DNA of 64,000 bases from Bog-473 sp963756025. GTDB lineage: Bacteria; Actinomycetota; Acidimicrobiia; Acidimicrobiales; RAAP-2. This document shows positions 51,830 through 61,762 of the stretch, one piece after another. Within the stretch, counting starts at the first letter, position 1, and each line of letters begins with the position of its first letter. The stretch is taken from contig CAVWMF010000008.1 in NCBI GenBank assembly GCA_963756025.1, forward strand, positions 310,001 to 374,000. The letters run 5' to 3'. A program made the translations under genes and the position numbers. The notes under the pieces were generated by a model, which saw nothing but the letters and a program-made list of their open reading frames with translations, was not told the origin of the DNA and ran no database searches.

Positions 51830-52987
51830 TCAGGCCAGCGGTCGGCCGAGGAGCCACGCCACGTTGTCACGATACAGACCAGTGGTCTCCGCCGAGGGTG
51901 CGGGGCCGCCCGAAGCTTGAAAATCTTCGAGGGGATGCGCCAATCCTTCGGCGTGGGGATAATCGCTGCCGAACATGTAGAGGTCGCCGAAGGTCGCCGC
52001 CAATTGGGCCGGATGTTCGAAGCCGAAGGCCGCTACCCGCACCTGTCGTCGGATGTACTCACTCGGGAGGAGATCGAGGCCCGTAGCGGAAAGTCCGTTG
52101 TAGCCGGCATGGAATTTGTAGCAGGCGTCGATCGAAGAGAGGAACTGGCCGAACCACGACGAGGTGAATTCGACGAGGCCGATCCGCAGTGCCGGATGAC
52201 GGGCGAGAACACCGCCCACCGCCAGGTCGGTCAGCGCCAGCATGGGGGTGACCGAGATGAACGAGGACATCAACAGGGGCTCGATCGGGTTGTCGTCGCC
52301 CTCATACCACGCGTCGTCGAAGGGTCGAGGGCCGTCGGAGATGTGAAAGATGACTGCCACACCGTGGTGCTCGAAAGAGCTCCAGCACCGCGCCAGCTCG
52401 GGGTGGGAGAAGGGCCGGCCGTCGACGGGGCCGATCGGGACCATCGCCGCGGACACCCCGGCCGCCGCAAGGGCGGTCAGTTGGGCGTCGAGCCAGTCCG
52501 GGTCGCGGAGCGAGACGTGGCCGACCGGGTGGAGCCGACCTCCTCCCGCCGGCCGGATCCCCTCGGTGGCCCAGCGGTTCCACGCCTCCATGTTGGCCAG
52601 TTGCGCGTCCAACCGGTCTTCGAGCGTGCGCACCCAGAACAGACCGAAATTCGGGAACACGACGGCTTGGTCGACGCCCTGGTGTCGCATCAGATCGACC
52701 CGGGCGCCGGGGTCACGATCGTGGGCCGCAAGCGTTTCGAAGGGAGCAGCCGGCGGCAGCCCCGAACGTTGCCGGAGGCGCCGTGCGCCCATCGTCAGGA
52801 TGTCGCCGGGCGTGTGGACCTCCGCCAGGTGGATGTACGAGCCATCGGGAGCGGTCAACCACGAATAACCGAGAGCGTCCCGCTCTATCCGGACGGCCAA
52901 CTCCCGACGCCCCTTGGGAAGATGCGCCGCCCATAACGCGCCTGTCTCGACGAGGTGTGTATCGGCATCGATCACGGTTTCCGGCAT
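51830..52987 (-). CDS. Amidohydrolase-2-type metal-dependent hydrolase
   Basis: 385 aa from ATG 52987. TIM-barrel amidohydrolase: VIDADTHLVETGALWAAHLP (Asp-x-His near the N-terminus), VIFHISDGPRPF with metal His and DLYMFGSDYPHAEGLAHPLE, the C-terminal Asp/His pair. The ACMSD/PHP-like family acts as a decarboxylase or hydrolase of aromatic acids and lactones. It stands alone; its substrate is unknown. About 107 bp upstream lie between divergent genes with the P450. Confidence 0.87.
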   Translation of the reverse strand: MPETVIDADTHLVETGALWAAHLPKGRRELAVRIERDALGYSWLTAPDGSYIHLAEVHTPGDILTMGARRLRQRSGLPPAAPFETLAAHDRDPGARVDLMRHQGVDQAVVFPNFGLFWVRTLEDRLDAQLANMEAWNRWATEGIRPAGGGRLHPVGHVSLRDPDWLDAQLTALAAAGVSAAMVPIGPVDGRPFSHPELARCWSSFEHHGVAVIFHISDGPRPFDDAWYEGDDNPIEPLLMSSFISVTPMLALTDLAVGGVLARHPALRIGLVEFTSSWFGQFLSSIDACYKFHAGYNGLSATGLDLLPSEYIRRQVRVAAFGFEHPAQLAATFGDLYMFGSDYPHAEGLAHPLEDFQASGGPAPSAETTGLYRDNVAWLLGRPLA

Positions 52988-53093
52988 CCGGCCAGCGTAG
53001 AGAAGGGCACGACGGCGTGCGTCGTCGCCGGCCGGACATGGCATCGCCAGGAGCCTGGGCCTACAGTGCTGTGTCGAGCAAGGGGGAGGGAAG

Positions 53094-54336
53094 ATGGACG
53101 GATCCGGGACCGCCGGGGGCGTGGCCAAGCAGCCACTGATGGACTTCGATCACTACCGGCAAACGAGCCTGGCCGAATCGGACCGTGCCTGGCGGGATCT
53201 CCGTAGGGAGTGTCCGGTGGCCTGGACCGAGGCGAACGGGGGTCACTGGGTCATTGCCGGCTACCAGGAGGTCGCCAGCGCCTTCAAGGATTGGGAGACG
53301 TTCTCGTCCGCACGCGTCGATCCCGAAATCTCTTCGCTGAGTGTCGGGGACTTGAGGATCCCCCCGCTCTACCCCGAGGAACTCGATCCGCCGCAGTGGC
53401 ATCCCCTGCGGCGGATCCTCAGTGAGTTGCTTTCTCCGGGCGCCGTGCAGCGCCTGCAGCCGCGCATCGCCTACTGGGTGACGTACGCCATCGACCAGGT
53501 GATCGAATCGGGCCGGTGCGACATGACGGACGATATCGCCTGCCCTATTCCTGCGTCGGTTTCCTTGGAACTTCTGGGATTCCCGGAGGTTGATTGGGAA
53601 CGCATGTCGAACGCATTCCACGGGATCGGAAGCTTCGACCGCTCGACGCCCGAGTTCGCCCAGGCTCTGGCGGATGTCGCCTGGACCGGCACGAGGGTTC
53701 GAGAGGAGCTCCTGGATCGTCTGCAGCATCCCCGGGAGGACGCGATGAGCTTCATCGTGTCGCACGACGTGGACGGCCACCAGATCGAGCTCTCCGCGGC
53801 GGAGGCCGTCGTCCTTCTCGTGGTGGGAGGTGGCGTCGACACCACCACGTCGCTGACGTCGTCGGCGCTCTTGTACCTGGGACGGCATCCCGAGCTGCGG
53901 TCCCGTTTTCTCGACGACCCCACGATTCTCGATTCCGGCACTGAGGAATTCCTCCGGATGTATCCGCCCGCGCGCACCCACGCCCGCATCGCGGTGCGCG
54001 ACGTCGAGCTCGGGGGCTGCCACATCGCGGCGGGCGACCGTGTGCTCCTCAGCGAGGTGTCGGCCTGTCACGACGAGGGCGCGTTTCCTCGACGCAGAAC
54101 AGTTCGTCGTCGATCGGTTCCCGAACCGGCACGTGGCCTTCGGCCTGGGGATCCATCGCTGTCCCGGTTCGCACCTCGCCCGGGCCCAGTTCAAGGAGAC
54201 CATGCGGCAGGTGTTGCTCCGCATGCCGGACTACCGGGTGGAGCAGGAGCAGATCGTGGAATACCCGAACTGGTCCGGGATCGGAGGCTGGGCGAGAATT
54301 CCCGCCACGTTCAGCCCGGGGCGCCGGCTCCTGTGA
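53094..54336 (+). CDS. Cytochrome P450, frameshifted near 54094
   Basis: About 414 aa when one base is removed. First frame from ATG 53094 (with GGGAGGGAAG upstream): LIDHYRQ-type start, VVGGGVDTTTSLTSSALLYL (I-helix), EEFLRMYPPARTHARIA. Second frame: FVVDRFPNRHVAFGLGIHRC (heme Cys) and PGSHLARAQFKETMRQVLLR. The join AF-PDAEQF is restored by removing one C from the TTTCCTCGAC stretch at 54088-54097. The ferredoxin gene 31 bp downstream is its likely electron donor. Confidence 0.78.
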
Positions 54337-54367
54337 AACGGGCAACCCCCGGGAAAGGGGGCACTCC

Positions 54368-54580
54368 GTGCGCGTGCGGGTAGATACCCAACTTTGTACC
54401 GGCCATGCGCTGTGCCACCTTCAGGGCCCCGACGTCTATGTGCTCAATGACCTGGGATTCAACGAAACGGATCGCGTCGACGTGCCGCCGGAGTTGTGGG
54501 AGCAGGCGCGACGCGGGGCCCTGGCCTGCCCCGAAGGAGCCATCGTGATCGAGGAGGAGGGCGAGGGCGACGTCAGTTGA
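54368..54580 (+). CDS. Ferredoxin (3Fe-4S type)
   Basis: 70 aa from GTG 54368; a GTG two codons later is possible. Cluster motif CTGHALC (His in place of the second ligand), with a third Cys in LACPEGAI, the pattern of actinobacterial P450-redox ferredoxins. It should feed electrons to the P450 just upstream. Its 3' end overlaps the zinc-finger gene by 8 bp on the other strand. Confidence 0.9.
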   Translation: MRVRVDTQLCTGHALCHLQGPDVYVLNDLGFNETDRVDVPPELWEQARRGALACPEGAIVIEEEGEGDVS

Positions 54581-54917
54581 GATGGCGCTGCCAGTCCCGG
54601 GGGACCTTGCCCTCGGGACCCGGTACGGGCTGCGTCGACGGGTGCGAATGCGGCGGTGCGAGGGGTGGCCCTTCGGTGTACTCCTCGGTGCTGTAGTCCC
54701 AGAACCAGTCCTCGCCGGGCTCGAAGCTCTGGATCACGCTGTGTCGGGTGCCCCTGGCATGCGCGGTTGCGTGCTGGCTGGGCGAGTTGTCGCAGCAGCC
54801 GATATGGCCGCATTCCGCGCAACGGCGTAGGTGCAACCACCACCCGCCCGCCGCCAGACATTCGACACAGCCCGTCCCGCTCGGCGGGACCGTGGGATCG
54901 ATCGGATCTTCTGCCAT
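54573..54917 (-). CDS. UBP-type zinc-finger protein
   Basis: 114 aa from ATG 54917. Zinc ligands: GCVECLAAGGWWLHLRRCAE, CGHIGCCDNSPSQHATAH and GTRHSVIQSFEPGEDWFWDY. This is the ZnF_UBP fold known from deubiquitinases and HDAC6; in bacteria it is a stand-alone module. It sits right after the TrxR-like gene (24 bp), an association seen in actinobacteria. Role unknown; it may bind a protein C-terminus. Confidence 0.86.
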   Translation of the reverse strand: MAEDPIDPTVPPSGTGCVECLAAGGWWLHLRRCAECGHIGCCDNSPSQHATAHARGTRHSVIQSFEPGEDWFWDYSTEEYTEGPPLAPPHSHPSTQPVPGPEGKVPRDWQRHLN

Positions 54918-54941
54918 GTGTTCCTCCTCGGGGTGTCGTGC

Positions 54942-56651
54942 CTAGTGGGTGGGGGCTCCGGCCGTCCGTGCCTGGCGTTCCCGGATCTGTGCCCGGTCGA
55001 ACACCAACCGCACGGCCATCGATCCTTCTCCGATGGCGGTGGCGACGCGCTTGACGGATCCGCTTCTCACGTCACCCACGCAGAAGATCCCCGGCCGACT
55101 TGTCTCGAGAAAGAGAGGAGTATAGGGGGGGTCGACAAGGTGGCTCGTCGGGACATCCCGTCCCGTGAGCAAGAAGCCGTGCTCGTCTTCGGCCAGTTGT
55201 CCGCCGAGCCAGGCCGTGCTCGGTGTGGCGCCGATAAAGACGAACAGCCCGCTGATCGACAGAATGCTGGTCGCCTGCGAGATGTTGTGGCGTACCTCGA
55301 CGCCCTCGAGCACGGAGTCACCGATCAGTCCGGAGACCTCGGTGTGCGGCGACACGCTGATCTGCGGATGCCGCTCGATCTGGTCGATCAGGTAGCGCGA
55401 CATCGTCTCCGCCAGGGAGTCCCGACGAATGAGAATGTGCACTTCGACGCACGTGCGAGCGAGAAAGAGCGCCGCCTGCCCGGCCGAGTTCCCCCCGCCG
55501 ACCACGACCACGGCCTTGTCGCCGCATGCCTGTGCCTCCATCTGGCTGGCCGCGTAGTACACACCGACTCCCTCGAGGTCGGTCAGCCGGTCGAGGGGGA
55601 GCCGGTTGTAGCGGGCCCCCGCGGCGATGATCACCGATCTGGCGTTGACCACGTCACCGTCCTCGAACGAGACCTGGTGTCTCTCCTCCGTGCTGGAGAG
55701 GCCGATCGCCCGGGAGGCCAGCTTTACCCGCACCCCGAACTTCTTGGCCTGCAGGGCCGCCCGGGCGGTCAATTCGTCACCGGAAAGCCCGGCCGGAAAG
55801 CCCAGGTAGTTCTCGATGCGCGACGACGTCCCGGCTTGACCTCCCAGCGCCGTGTCCTCGGCCAGCGTTGTCGTGAGCCCTTCGGACGCGCCGTAGACCG
55901 CCGCGGCCAGTCCGGCGGGACCGCCGCCGACCACGAGGAGATCGCATACCTCGGCCTGGTCGGTCTGGCGCGTGGCCACGAGTCCCAGCGCATCGAGGAG
56001 CTCCCGACTGCTCGGATTGCGGAGGAGCGGTGCGCCGGCGATGACGATGATCGGGAGTTCGTCCGGTTCGATGGCGAGTTCGCCGAGCAACGCATCGGCT
56101 TCGGGTGAATCCACCGGGTCCAACCACCGGGAAGCCAGCCGGTTGCGCGCCAGCACCTCCAGCAACCGTCGGGTGTCGACGTCCAGGCGGGAACCGATGA
56201 GCGTCAGTCCGGATCCGCGATAGGTGAGCCGGGAGTGCCGGAGGAGGAACGCCCGCAGGATCAGCTCGCTGAGGTCGAGTTCCTCCGCCATGATCGTGTG
56301 GACCTGGTCGACGGGAATCCGCAAGATCCGGCCGGGTCCACTGGCGACCGCGGTCAGGTAGGCGTGCTGGCCGGTGAGGAGCCCCATCTCGCCCAGGAAC
56401 TCGAGCGGTCCGTAGGCGACGATGACCACTTCGTCGGGCTGACCGTGGTGCTCGACGATCTCCGCCCCGCCCTCGAGCGTGACCACCAGGTCGTAGGTCT
56501 CGTCGCCATCAGCGAAGAGCACGTCACCGGCCGCCACGACCTGTTCGACCCCGTAGCGCCGGAGAACCTCCAGCTGAACCTCCGTGAGGACGGGTCGGCT
56601 GCCCGGCTGCTCCGGCGGGAGCTCGGCCCGCATCCGCTCCGGCGGGCTCAC
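54942..56651 (-). CDS. cNMP-binding domain plus thioredoxin-reductase-like flavoprotein
   Basis: 569 aa. Residues about 20-145 form a cyclic-nucleotide-binding (CRP-like) domain (VLFADGDETYDLVVTLEGGA, VAYGPLEFLGEMGLLTG). About 245-560 is a TrxR-like flavoprotein: LLVVGGGPAGLAAAVYGASE, GGQAGTSSRIENYLGFPAGL, VVVVGGGNSAGQAALFLART and PGIFCVGDVRSGSVKRVATA. The active CxxC of real TrxR is absent; the loop reads YYAASQMEAQACGDKA. It may couple a nucleotide or redox signal to an unknown partner, such as the UBP zinc-finger protein. Confidence 0.88.
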   Translation of the reverse strand: MSPPERMRAELPPEQPGSRPVLTEVQLEVLRRYGVEQVVAAGDVLFADGDETYDLVVTLEGGAEIVEHHGQPDEVVIVAYGPLEFLGEMGLLTGQHAYLTAVASGPGRILRIPVDQVHTIMAEELDLSELILRAFLLRHSRLTYRGSGLTLIGSRLDVDTRRLLEVLARNRLASRWLDPVDSPEADALLGELAIEPDELPIIVIAGAPLLRNPSSRELLDALGLVATRQTDQAEVCDLLVVGGGPAGLAAAVYGASEGLTTTLAEDTALGGQAGTSSRIENYLGFPAGLSGDELTARAALQAKKFGVRVKLASRAIGLSSTEERHQVSFEDGDVVNARSVIIAAGARYNRLPLDRLTDLEGVGVYYAASQMEAQACGDKAVVVVGGGNSAGQAALFLARTCVEVHILIRRDSLAETMSRYLIDQIERHPQISVSPHTEVSGLIGDSVLEGVEVRHNISQATSILSISGLFVFIGATPSTAWLGGQLAEDEHGFLLTGRDVPTSHLVDPPYTPLFLETSRPGIFCVGDVRSGSVKRVATAIGEGSMAVRLVFDRAQIRERQARTAGAPTH

Positions 56652-56732
56652 GCCGCCCTCCCCGTCATCATCGGCATGACGCTACCGCCTCCCGCGGCCG
56701 ATGCGCCCGGGGCAGGATCACCGGCAGAACAC

Positions 56733-58901
56733 CTAGGCCGAGAAGTCGGCGATGAGCAGGCACACGTCGTCGTCGTGGGATCCGCTGAGCATTTCCCGCA
56801 GTATGAACTCGCACGCCGCATTGACATCAGGGTGGCCCGACGTCTGCTCCGTCGTGATCATCAGATGCGTCAGGCCGATGTCGAGGTCGACACCGCGGCG
56901 CTCGAACATGCCGTCGGTGAACATGACCAACCGGTCGTCCGGCTGGAGGGCCACTGCGTGCTCGATCGGTCGAACGTCACCGCAACCGATCGGCGGCCCC
57001 GGCTTGCCCTGGAGGTAGCGCGACCGGCCGTTGCGGCTCAGGATGATCGGGGCCGGGTGCCCGGCGGAAGCCCACACGCCTTGGCCGGTGAGCGGATCGA
57101 TCTCCACACAGATGATGGTGGCGAACGCATCGGGTTCCTGCGTCGCGACGAAGCTGCTCAACTTGGCAATCGAAGCTGATGGCCCGAGAGATTCGAAAAG
57201 GTGGGCGCGGAGCGCATTGCGGATCTGGGTCATGAGCGCCGCCGCCTGGAGCCCGTGTCCTGCCGCGTCCCCGACGACCAGCGCGATGTGACCCGACTGG
57301 AGCTCGAACGCGTCGTACCAGTCGCCACCCACCTGGGTGCCCTCGCTGGCGGCACGATACCCCGCGGCCAAGTGAAGTCGCGGACTCTGGGGAAGGGACT
57401 TCGGGAGCGCCGCCGCCTGCAGTGCGCTCGCCGTCTCCCGTTGCGTCTCCAGCCGTAGTACGTCCTCCAACAGGTCGGCCACGCTCGCCAAGGCTTCGGC
57501 CATGACGGCAACGTCCTCGTCGCTGAAGAGCTCGCCATCCCGGCGCACCATGGTGAGAACCGCCACGACGCCCTGGTCGGAGAGAACGGGCATGATGAGA
57601 CCCGGACCATCCCCCAGGAGCTGCAGCGTACGGCCGTATGCCGCGCTCGACACGCTGCTGTCGAGGTCGTGGACGATCTGCTTGGCCAAATGGGCGAGGC
57701 GAAGCGGCTGGCCACTGCGATAGACGACGACCCCGGGCGAAGGCCCGGTGAAGGCGTGGGGATAGCCACCGACGAGACGTTGGGCCAAGCTGTTCAGGAC
57801 CGGGTCCTCATGATGGGCCGCCACCCGGATGAGCTCCTCTCCCGACGGCACGACGATGGTGGACCAGTCCGCCATCGAGGTCGTCACCGCTCTGCTGAGC
57901 CGGTCGTAGAGCTCACCCCGGGTGTGCACGCCGTGCAGTTTCGACGACAGCTCGGCCAAGAAGCTCAATCGAGCGTGGGCCTGTCGCGCCTCGTCCAAGG
58001 CCACGGTCTGTTCGAGCTCGGAACGGTGCCGCTCGCTGACGTCGGAGAAGTAGACGTTCAACCCATTGCGGTCGGGCCAGGCATGGACTTCGAACCAGCC
58101 CTCCAGGGGGGCGAAGTATGCCTCGAAGACGACCGAGGTACCGGTCGCAATCGCGTGTCTGTAGCGAGCGACGAATTCGCTTCCCGCACCGTCAGGGAAC
58201 ACATCGATGAAGCTCGAGCCCAGCGCGCTGTCACGAGGCGTGCGTGCCAGTCGCTCCGCTTCGGCGTTCATGTAGGTGATCATCAAGGCGGCATCCACGG
58301 AGAAGAAGGCGTCGGGCATCGTCTCGATGACGCTCGTGCGCGGTTCCCGGTGTCCGCGTTGGACTTCGTTCTGTGTCGCCCTCTCCAGTGCCAGCCCGAC
58401 CAATTGGGCCAGAAGATCGAGGCGGCGCAGTCGGGAGGCTGTGAAGACCTGGGACTCGGGCCATCCGATCCCGATGGCGCCGAGCGTCGCACCCCCCGCG
58501 GCATGGAGGGGGACCGAGGCCCTCGAGCTCAGGCCGGCCTGCTCAATCTCACTGAGCAACTCCGGGTAGCGGGACCGGATGTCGGCGGGCGAACCCAGGA
58601 GCACCGGCAGTCCGCTCCGGATCGCCTCGCACGCCGGCGTGTTGGCGCCAAGATCGAACATGCCACGCTGCGCCACCACCCGGGGATTGAAGACGGGGCG
58701 GTGGACGACCTGGACCAGGTTGGGCCCGCCGCTCAGAATGGCCATGTTGGCGAAGGATCCCCCGGCGGCAAGAGCGCCTTCTTTCGTGAATGCCTCCGCC
58801 ACCTCGAACGGAGTCACGGTACCGGCCAGCGCCGTCACGAGGCGCCACAGGGCCTCCTCGTCGGCGATCACGTCGCCGCCGCCGTTCTCGTCGCCCCGCA
58901 T
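56733..58901 (-). CDS. GAF-PAS-GAF-PP2C (SpoIIE/RsbU-type) phosphatase
   Basis: 722 aa from ATG 58901. Domains: GAF (about 20-175), PAS (about 195-300, MPDAFFSVDAALMITYMNAE), second GAF (about 325-485), and a PP2C/SpoIIE phosphatase (about 510-720) with metal Asp in QVGGDWYDAF, VVGDAAGHGLQAAALMTQIR and FTDGMFERRG, ending DDDVCLLIADFS. It likely dephosphorylates an anti-sigma antagonist in a partner-switch response to a small-molecule or redox signal. No antisigma gene is adjacent. It starts 81 bp downstream of the TrxR-like gene start. Confidence 0.9.
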   Translation of the reverse strand: MRGDENGGGDVIADEEALWRLVTALAGTVTPFEVAEAFTKEGALAAGGSFANMAILSGGPNLVQVVHRPVFNPRVVAQRGMFDLGANTPACEAIRSGLPVLLGSPADIRSRYPELLSEIEQAGLSSRASVPLHAAGGATLGAIGIGWPESQVFTASRLRRLDLLAQLVGLALERATQNEVQRGHREPRTSVIETMPDAFFSVDAALMITYMNAEAERLARTPRDSALGSSFIDVFPDGAGSEFVARYRHAIATGTSVVFEAYFAPLEGWFEVHAWPDRNGLNVYFSDVSERHRSELEQTVALDEARQAHARLSFLAELSSKLHGVHTRGELYDRLSRAVTTSMADWSTIVVPSGEELIRVAAHHEDPVLNSLAQRLVGGYPHAFTGPSPGVVVYRSGQPLRLAHLAKQIVHDLDSSVSSAAYGRTLQLLGDGPGLIMPVLSDQGVVAVLTMVRRDGELFSDEDVAVMAEALASVADLLEDVLRLETQRETASALQAAALPKSLPQSPRLHLAAGYRAASEGTQVGGDWYDAFELQSGHIALVVGDAAGHGLQAAALMTQIRNALRAHLFESLGPSASIAKLSSFVATQEPDAFATIICVEIDPLTGQGVWASAGHPAPIILSRNGRSRYLQGKPGPPIGCGDVRPIEHAVALQPDDRLVMFTDGMFERRGVDLDIGLTHLMITTEQTSGHPDVNAACEFILREMLSGSHDDDVCLLIADFSA

Positions 58902-59124
58902 TCAGGCTGCCCCGGAGGCGAGACAGGCCACTAATCGCCCGGTGACTTCGAGGCTCATCGTCGTGCTCCTGATCAACGGTCGAACGCAGAGTGACGGCCA
59001 CAGGTTCACTGTTGCTCAACATCGGGTGGTCGCGCCGGAACGACCTCGACCTTATTTCGAACGGCCCCTGACTGCAACGCGGGGTGGATCCGGGTGCGGG
59101 TCGCGCTCAGGAAATCCTCAGCTG

Positions 59125-60687
59125 TCAGAGACCCGCAATCCGCGGCCGTGGTGTCGAGGACGGAGTCGTTCCCGACACGCCGGATGTCGAGTTCCCCTTC
59201 ACCGCAGACAGCGGGAGGGCGATGTCCTCGAGCGATTGTTGTTCGGCGGCGACGCCCAGCCAGACCTCTACCAGCCCGCCCACGATCATCACGCCGGCAC
59301 CGATCAGATAGCCGATGAAGAGCTTGAAGTGGTCCTGACCGTTGCCGATCAACATCCCGTACAGCCACGGCCCTATGGCGCCGAACGTCTGTGCGATGGC
59401 AAAGAAGACGGCGATCGCCTTTGCCCTGACCTCCACCGGAAAGATCTCGCTGACCGTCAGGTAGGCGGCACTTGCGCCAGAGGAGGCAAAGAAGAAGATG
59501 ACGCACCAACAGGCCGTCTGGGTCGTCGCGTTGAGCGCACCTGCATCAAAAAGGATCGCGCTGATGATGAGGAGCGCTCCGGACAGGAGGTACGTCCCCG
59601 AGATCATGCGGCGGCGACCGATCGTGTCGAAGAGCCGCCCGATTGTCAGGGGGCCGATGAGGTTGCCGAGGGCGAAGAACATGAAGTAGTACGGGGTGTC
59701 GTTCGACGACACCCCGTACACCTTGGTCAGGACGAGGGCATAGGTGAAGAAGATCGCGTTGTACAAGAACGATTGTGTGATCATCAGTGTGGCGCCGAGT
59801 ATCGCCCGCCGTGGGTAGGTCACGAAGAGGGTGCGGGCCAGCGCGATGAATCCAATTTTCGGCGCCGGCCTCACTTCGATCGACTTGGCGTCGTCGACCT
59901 CGCCGAGCGAACCCCCTGAGGCCTCGGCGGCCGCTTCGATCCGTTGTACTTGCGCTTCCGCCTCATCCTCGCGTCCATGCATGAGGAGCCAACGCGGACT
60001 CTCCGGGAGGTTCTTGCGAATGAAGAGGATGACGAGGCCGAGCACCGGACCGGTGATGAAAGCGACCCGCCACGAGTAGGAGGGCGTGAGATTGTTCACC
60101 ACGAGCAATGACACAATTGTGCCCAGGAAGGCGCCGCCCCAGTAGGTGCCATTGACTGCAATGTCGACTTGCCCCCGGTATCTGGCTGGAATGAGCTCGT
60201 CGATGGCGGAGTTGATGGCCGCATATTCACCACCGATGCCCATGCCGGCGATGAAGCGCGAAGCCCAGAGCCAGTACACCCAGCCTTGCGAGTGACCGAA
60301 TGTCAGTGCAGTGAGGAATCCACCGAAGAGATAGACCCCCAGAGTGATCATGAACAGATTCCGGCGCCCCCACTTGTCGGACAAGTGCCCGAAGAACAGT
60401 GCGCCCGCCACTTCACCCAGGAGGTAGACGGTGCCGATGGCGAACGACACTTCGCTCGAAGAGAGGTTCAGCGCCTGCGGCTTGCTGATGATGTTGGTGA
60501 CGTTGCTGGCGATCGTGATCTCCAGCCCATCGAGCACCCATGCCACTCCGAGCGCGACCACGATCATCGTGTGAAATCGGGACCAGCCGAGCCGATCGAG
60601 CCGCGCCGGGATCAGGCTCCGGATCGGTTCCGTTTCGGCGTGCGCAACGCCGGGCATCTTCGTCGTGTCGTCGTGCAGAATGACCAT
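59125..60687 (-). CDS. MFS transporter
   Basis: 520 aa from ATG 60687. Twelve membrane helices with the MFS loop GHLSDKWGRRNLFMITLGVY between helices 2 and 3, IAGMGIGGEYAAINSAIDEL, and ESPRWLLMHGREDEAEAQVQ (sugar/organic-acid porter type). A 12-TM protein of the sugar/metabolite:H+ symporter kind; substrate unknown. The 222 bp after its stop (58902-59124) hold no gene that I can support. Confidence 0.9.
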   Translation of the reverse strand: MVILHDDTTKMPGVAHAETEPIRSLIPARLDRLGWSRFHTMIVVALGVAWVLDGLEITIASNVTNIISKPQALNLSSSEVSFAIGTVYLLGEVAGALFFGHLSDKWGRRNLFMITLGVYLFGGFLTALTFGHSQGWVYWLWASRFIAGMGIGGEYAAINSAIDELIPARYRGQVDIAVNGTYWGGAFLGTIVSLLVVNNLTPSYSWRVAFITGPVLGLVILFIRKNLPESPRWLLMHGREDEAEAQVQRIEAAAEASGGSLGEVDDAKSIEVRPAPKIGFIALARTLFVTYPRRAILGATLMITQSFLYNAIFFTYALVLTKVYGVSSNDTPYYFMFFALGNLIGPLTIGRLFDTIGRRRMISGTYLLSGALLIISAILFDAGALNATTQTACWCVIFFFASSGASAAYLTVSEIFPVEVRAKAIAVFFAIAQTFGAIGPWLYGMLIGNGQDHFKLFIGYLIGAGVMIVGGLVEVWLGVAAEQQSLEDIALPLSAVKGNSTSGVSGTTPSSTPRPRIAGL

Positions 60688-60806
60688 CTGTCAACCCCCA
60701 GTTCTCGGCGATTTGGGTATTCCCACGAGCGGGGTCTTCTAACCGAAAACTTCGTGGGGAGAGTGCCTCTCACGTCGCGCCCTCCGGGGCGGGATATAAC
60801 TGAGGG

Positions 60807-61700
60807 ATGGCTCGCCAGGAGACCCGGGTGACGGTGGGGGATCGGGAGCTCACGGTTTCGAACTTGGAGAAAGTCCTCTTTCCCGAGTCGGGCTTCACCA
60901 AAGGGGAGCTGATCGACTACTACGCCAAGGTGGCGCAGGCGATGTTGCCGCATATCGAGGATCGTCCCCTCACCATGAAGCGGTACCCCGACGGTGTCGA
61001 GAAGGGTTACTTCTACGAGAAGCACGTCCCGTCACACGCCCCGTCGTGGGTCCGCACCGTCAGCGTGCCCAGCTCCGAGGGCGACGATGCCGTTGAGTAC
61101 ACCGTGGTGAACGATCTGCCCACGTTGGTCTGGGCGGCGAACCTGGGGACCATCGAATTCCACGTACCCCTGTGGCGGATGGGAAGACGCCGCCGCTTGC
61201 CCGCTCCGCCGGATCTGCTCGTCTTCGACCTCGATCCCGGAGAAGGGACGACGCTCCTCGAATGCTGTCAGGTGGCCCTCTTCGTGCGGGACGAGTTGGA
61301 TGCAAGGGAGCTGCAGACGCGCGTGAAGACGAGCGGATCCAAGGGTGTCCAGGTCTATGCCCACCTCGGGGGCAGGACGTCGTGGGAGAGGGCGCGCGAC
61401 GATGCGCACGACATCGCCTTGGCCATTGAGCGGGAGCACCCGGAATTGGTCACCTCGGTCATGCGGAAGTCCCTCCGTCGCGGGAAGATCCTCATCGACT
61501 GGAGCCAGAACCACCCGTCCAAGACGACGATCGGTGCCTACTCGATTCGTGGGCGCCCCCTCCCCACGGTGTCGACCCCCGTCACCTGGGACGAAGTCCA
61601 CGGGTGCCTCCGAAGCGGCGACCCTTCCCTCCTCGTGTTCACCAGCGCCGACGTGCTGACGCGGGTGGACGAGCTGGGCGATCTGTTCGCCTTCTCGTAG
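60807..61700 (+). CDS. LigD polymerase-domain (primase-polymerase) protein
   Basis: 297 aa from ATG. Archaeo-eukaryotic primase fold: VSNLEKVLFPESGFTKGELI, PHIEDRPLTMKRYPDG, LVFDLDPGEGTTLLECCQVA (catalytic Asp pair) and LRRGKILIDWSQNHPSKTTI. In other bacteria it is fused to the ligase of LigD; here it is a separate gene 62 bp before the ligase gene. It fills gaps during non-homologous end joining. Ku is not in the window. Confidence 0.92.
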   Translation: MARQETRVTVGDRELTVSNLEKVLFPESGFTKGELIDYYAKVAQAMLPHIEDRPLTMKRYPDGVEKGYFYEKHVPSHAPSWVRTVSVPSSEGDDAVEYTVVNDLPTLVWAANLGTIEFHVPLWRMGRRRRLPAPPDLLVFDLDPGEGTTLLECCQVALFVRDELDARELQTRVKTSGSKGVQVYAHLGGRTSWERARDDAHDIALAIEREHPELVTSVMRKSLRRGKILIDWSQNHPSKTTIGAYSIRGRPLPTVSTPVTWDEVHGCLRSGDPSLLVFTSADVLTRVDELGDLFAFS

Positions 61701-61762
61701 CTACCCGGGGCTCAATTCCCGCTCCGACAGACGCGGGAAGGGCGTGGGGTACAAAATGCCTC

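Noticed and set aside
58902..59124. Possible gene between the phosphatase and the MFS transporter
   Set aside because: No frame with a start, ribosome site and protein-like composition was found.
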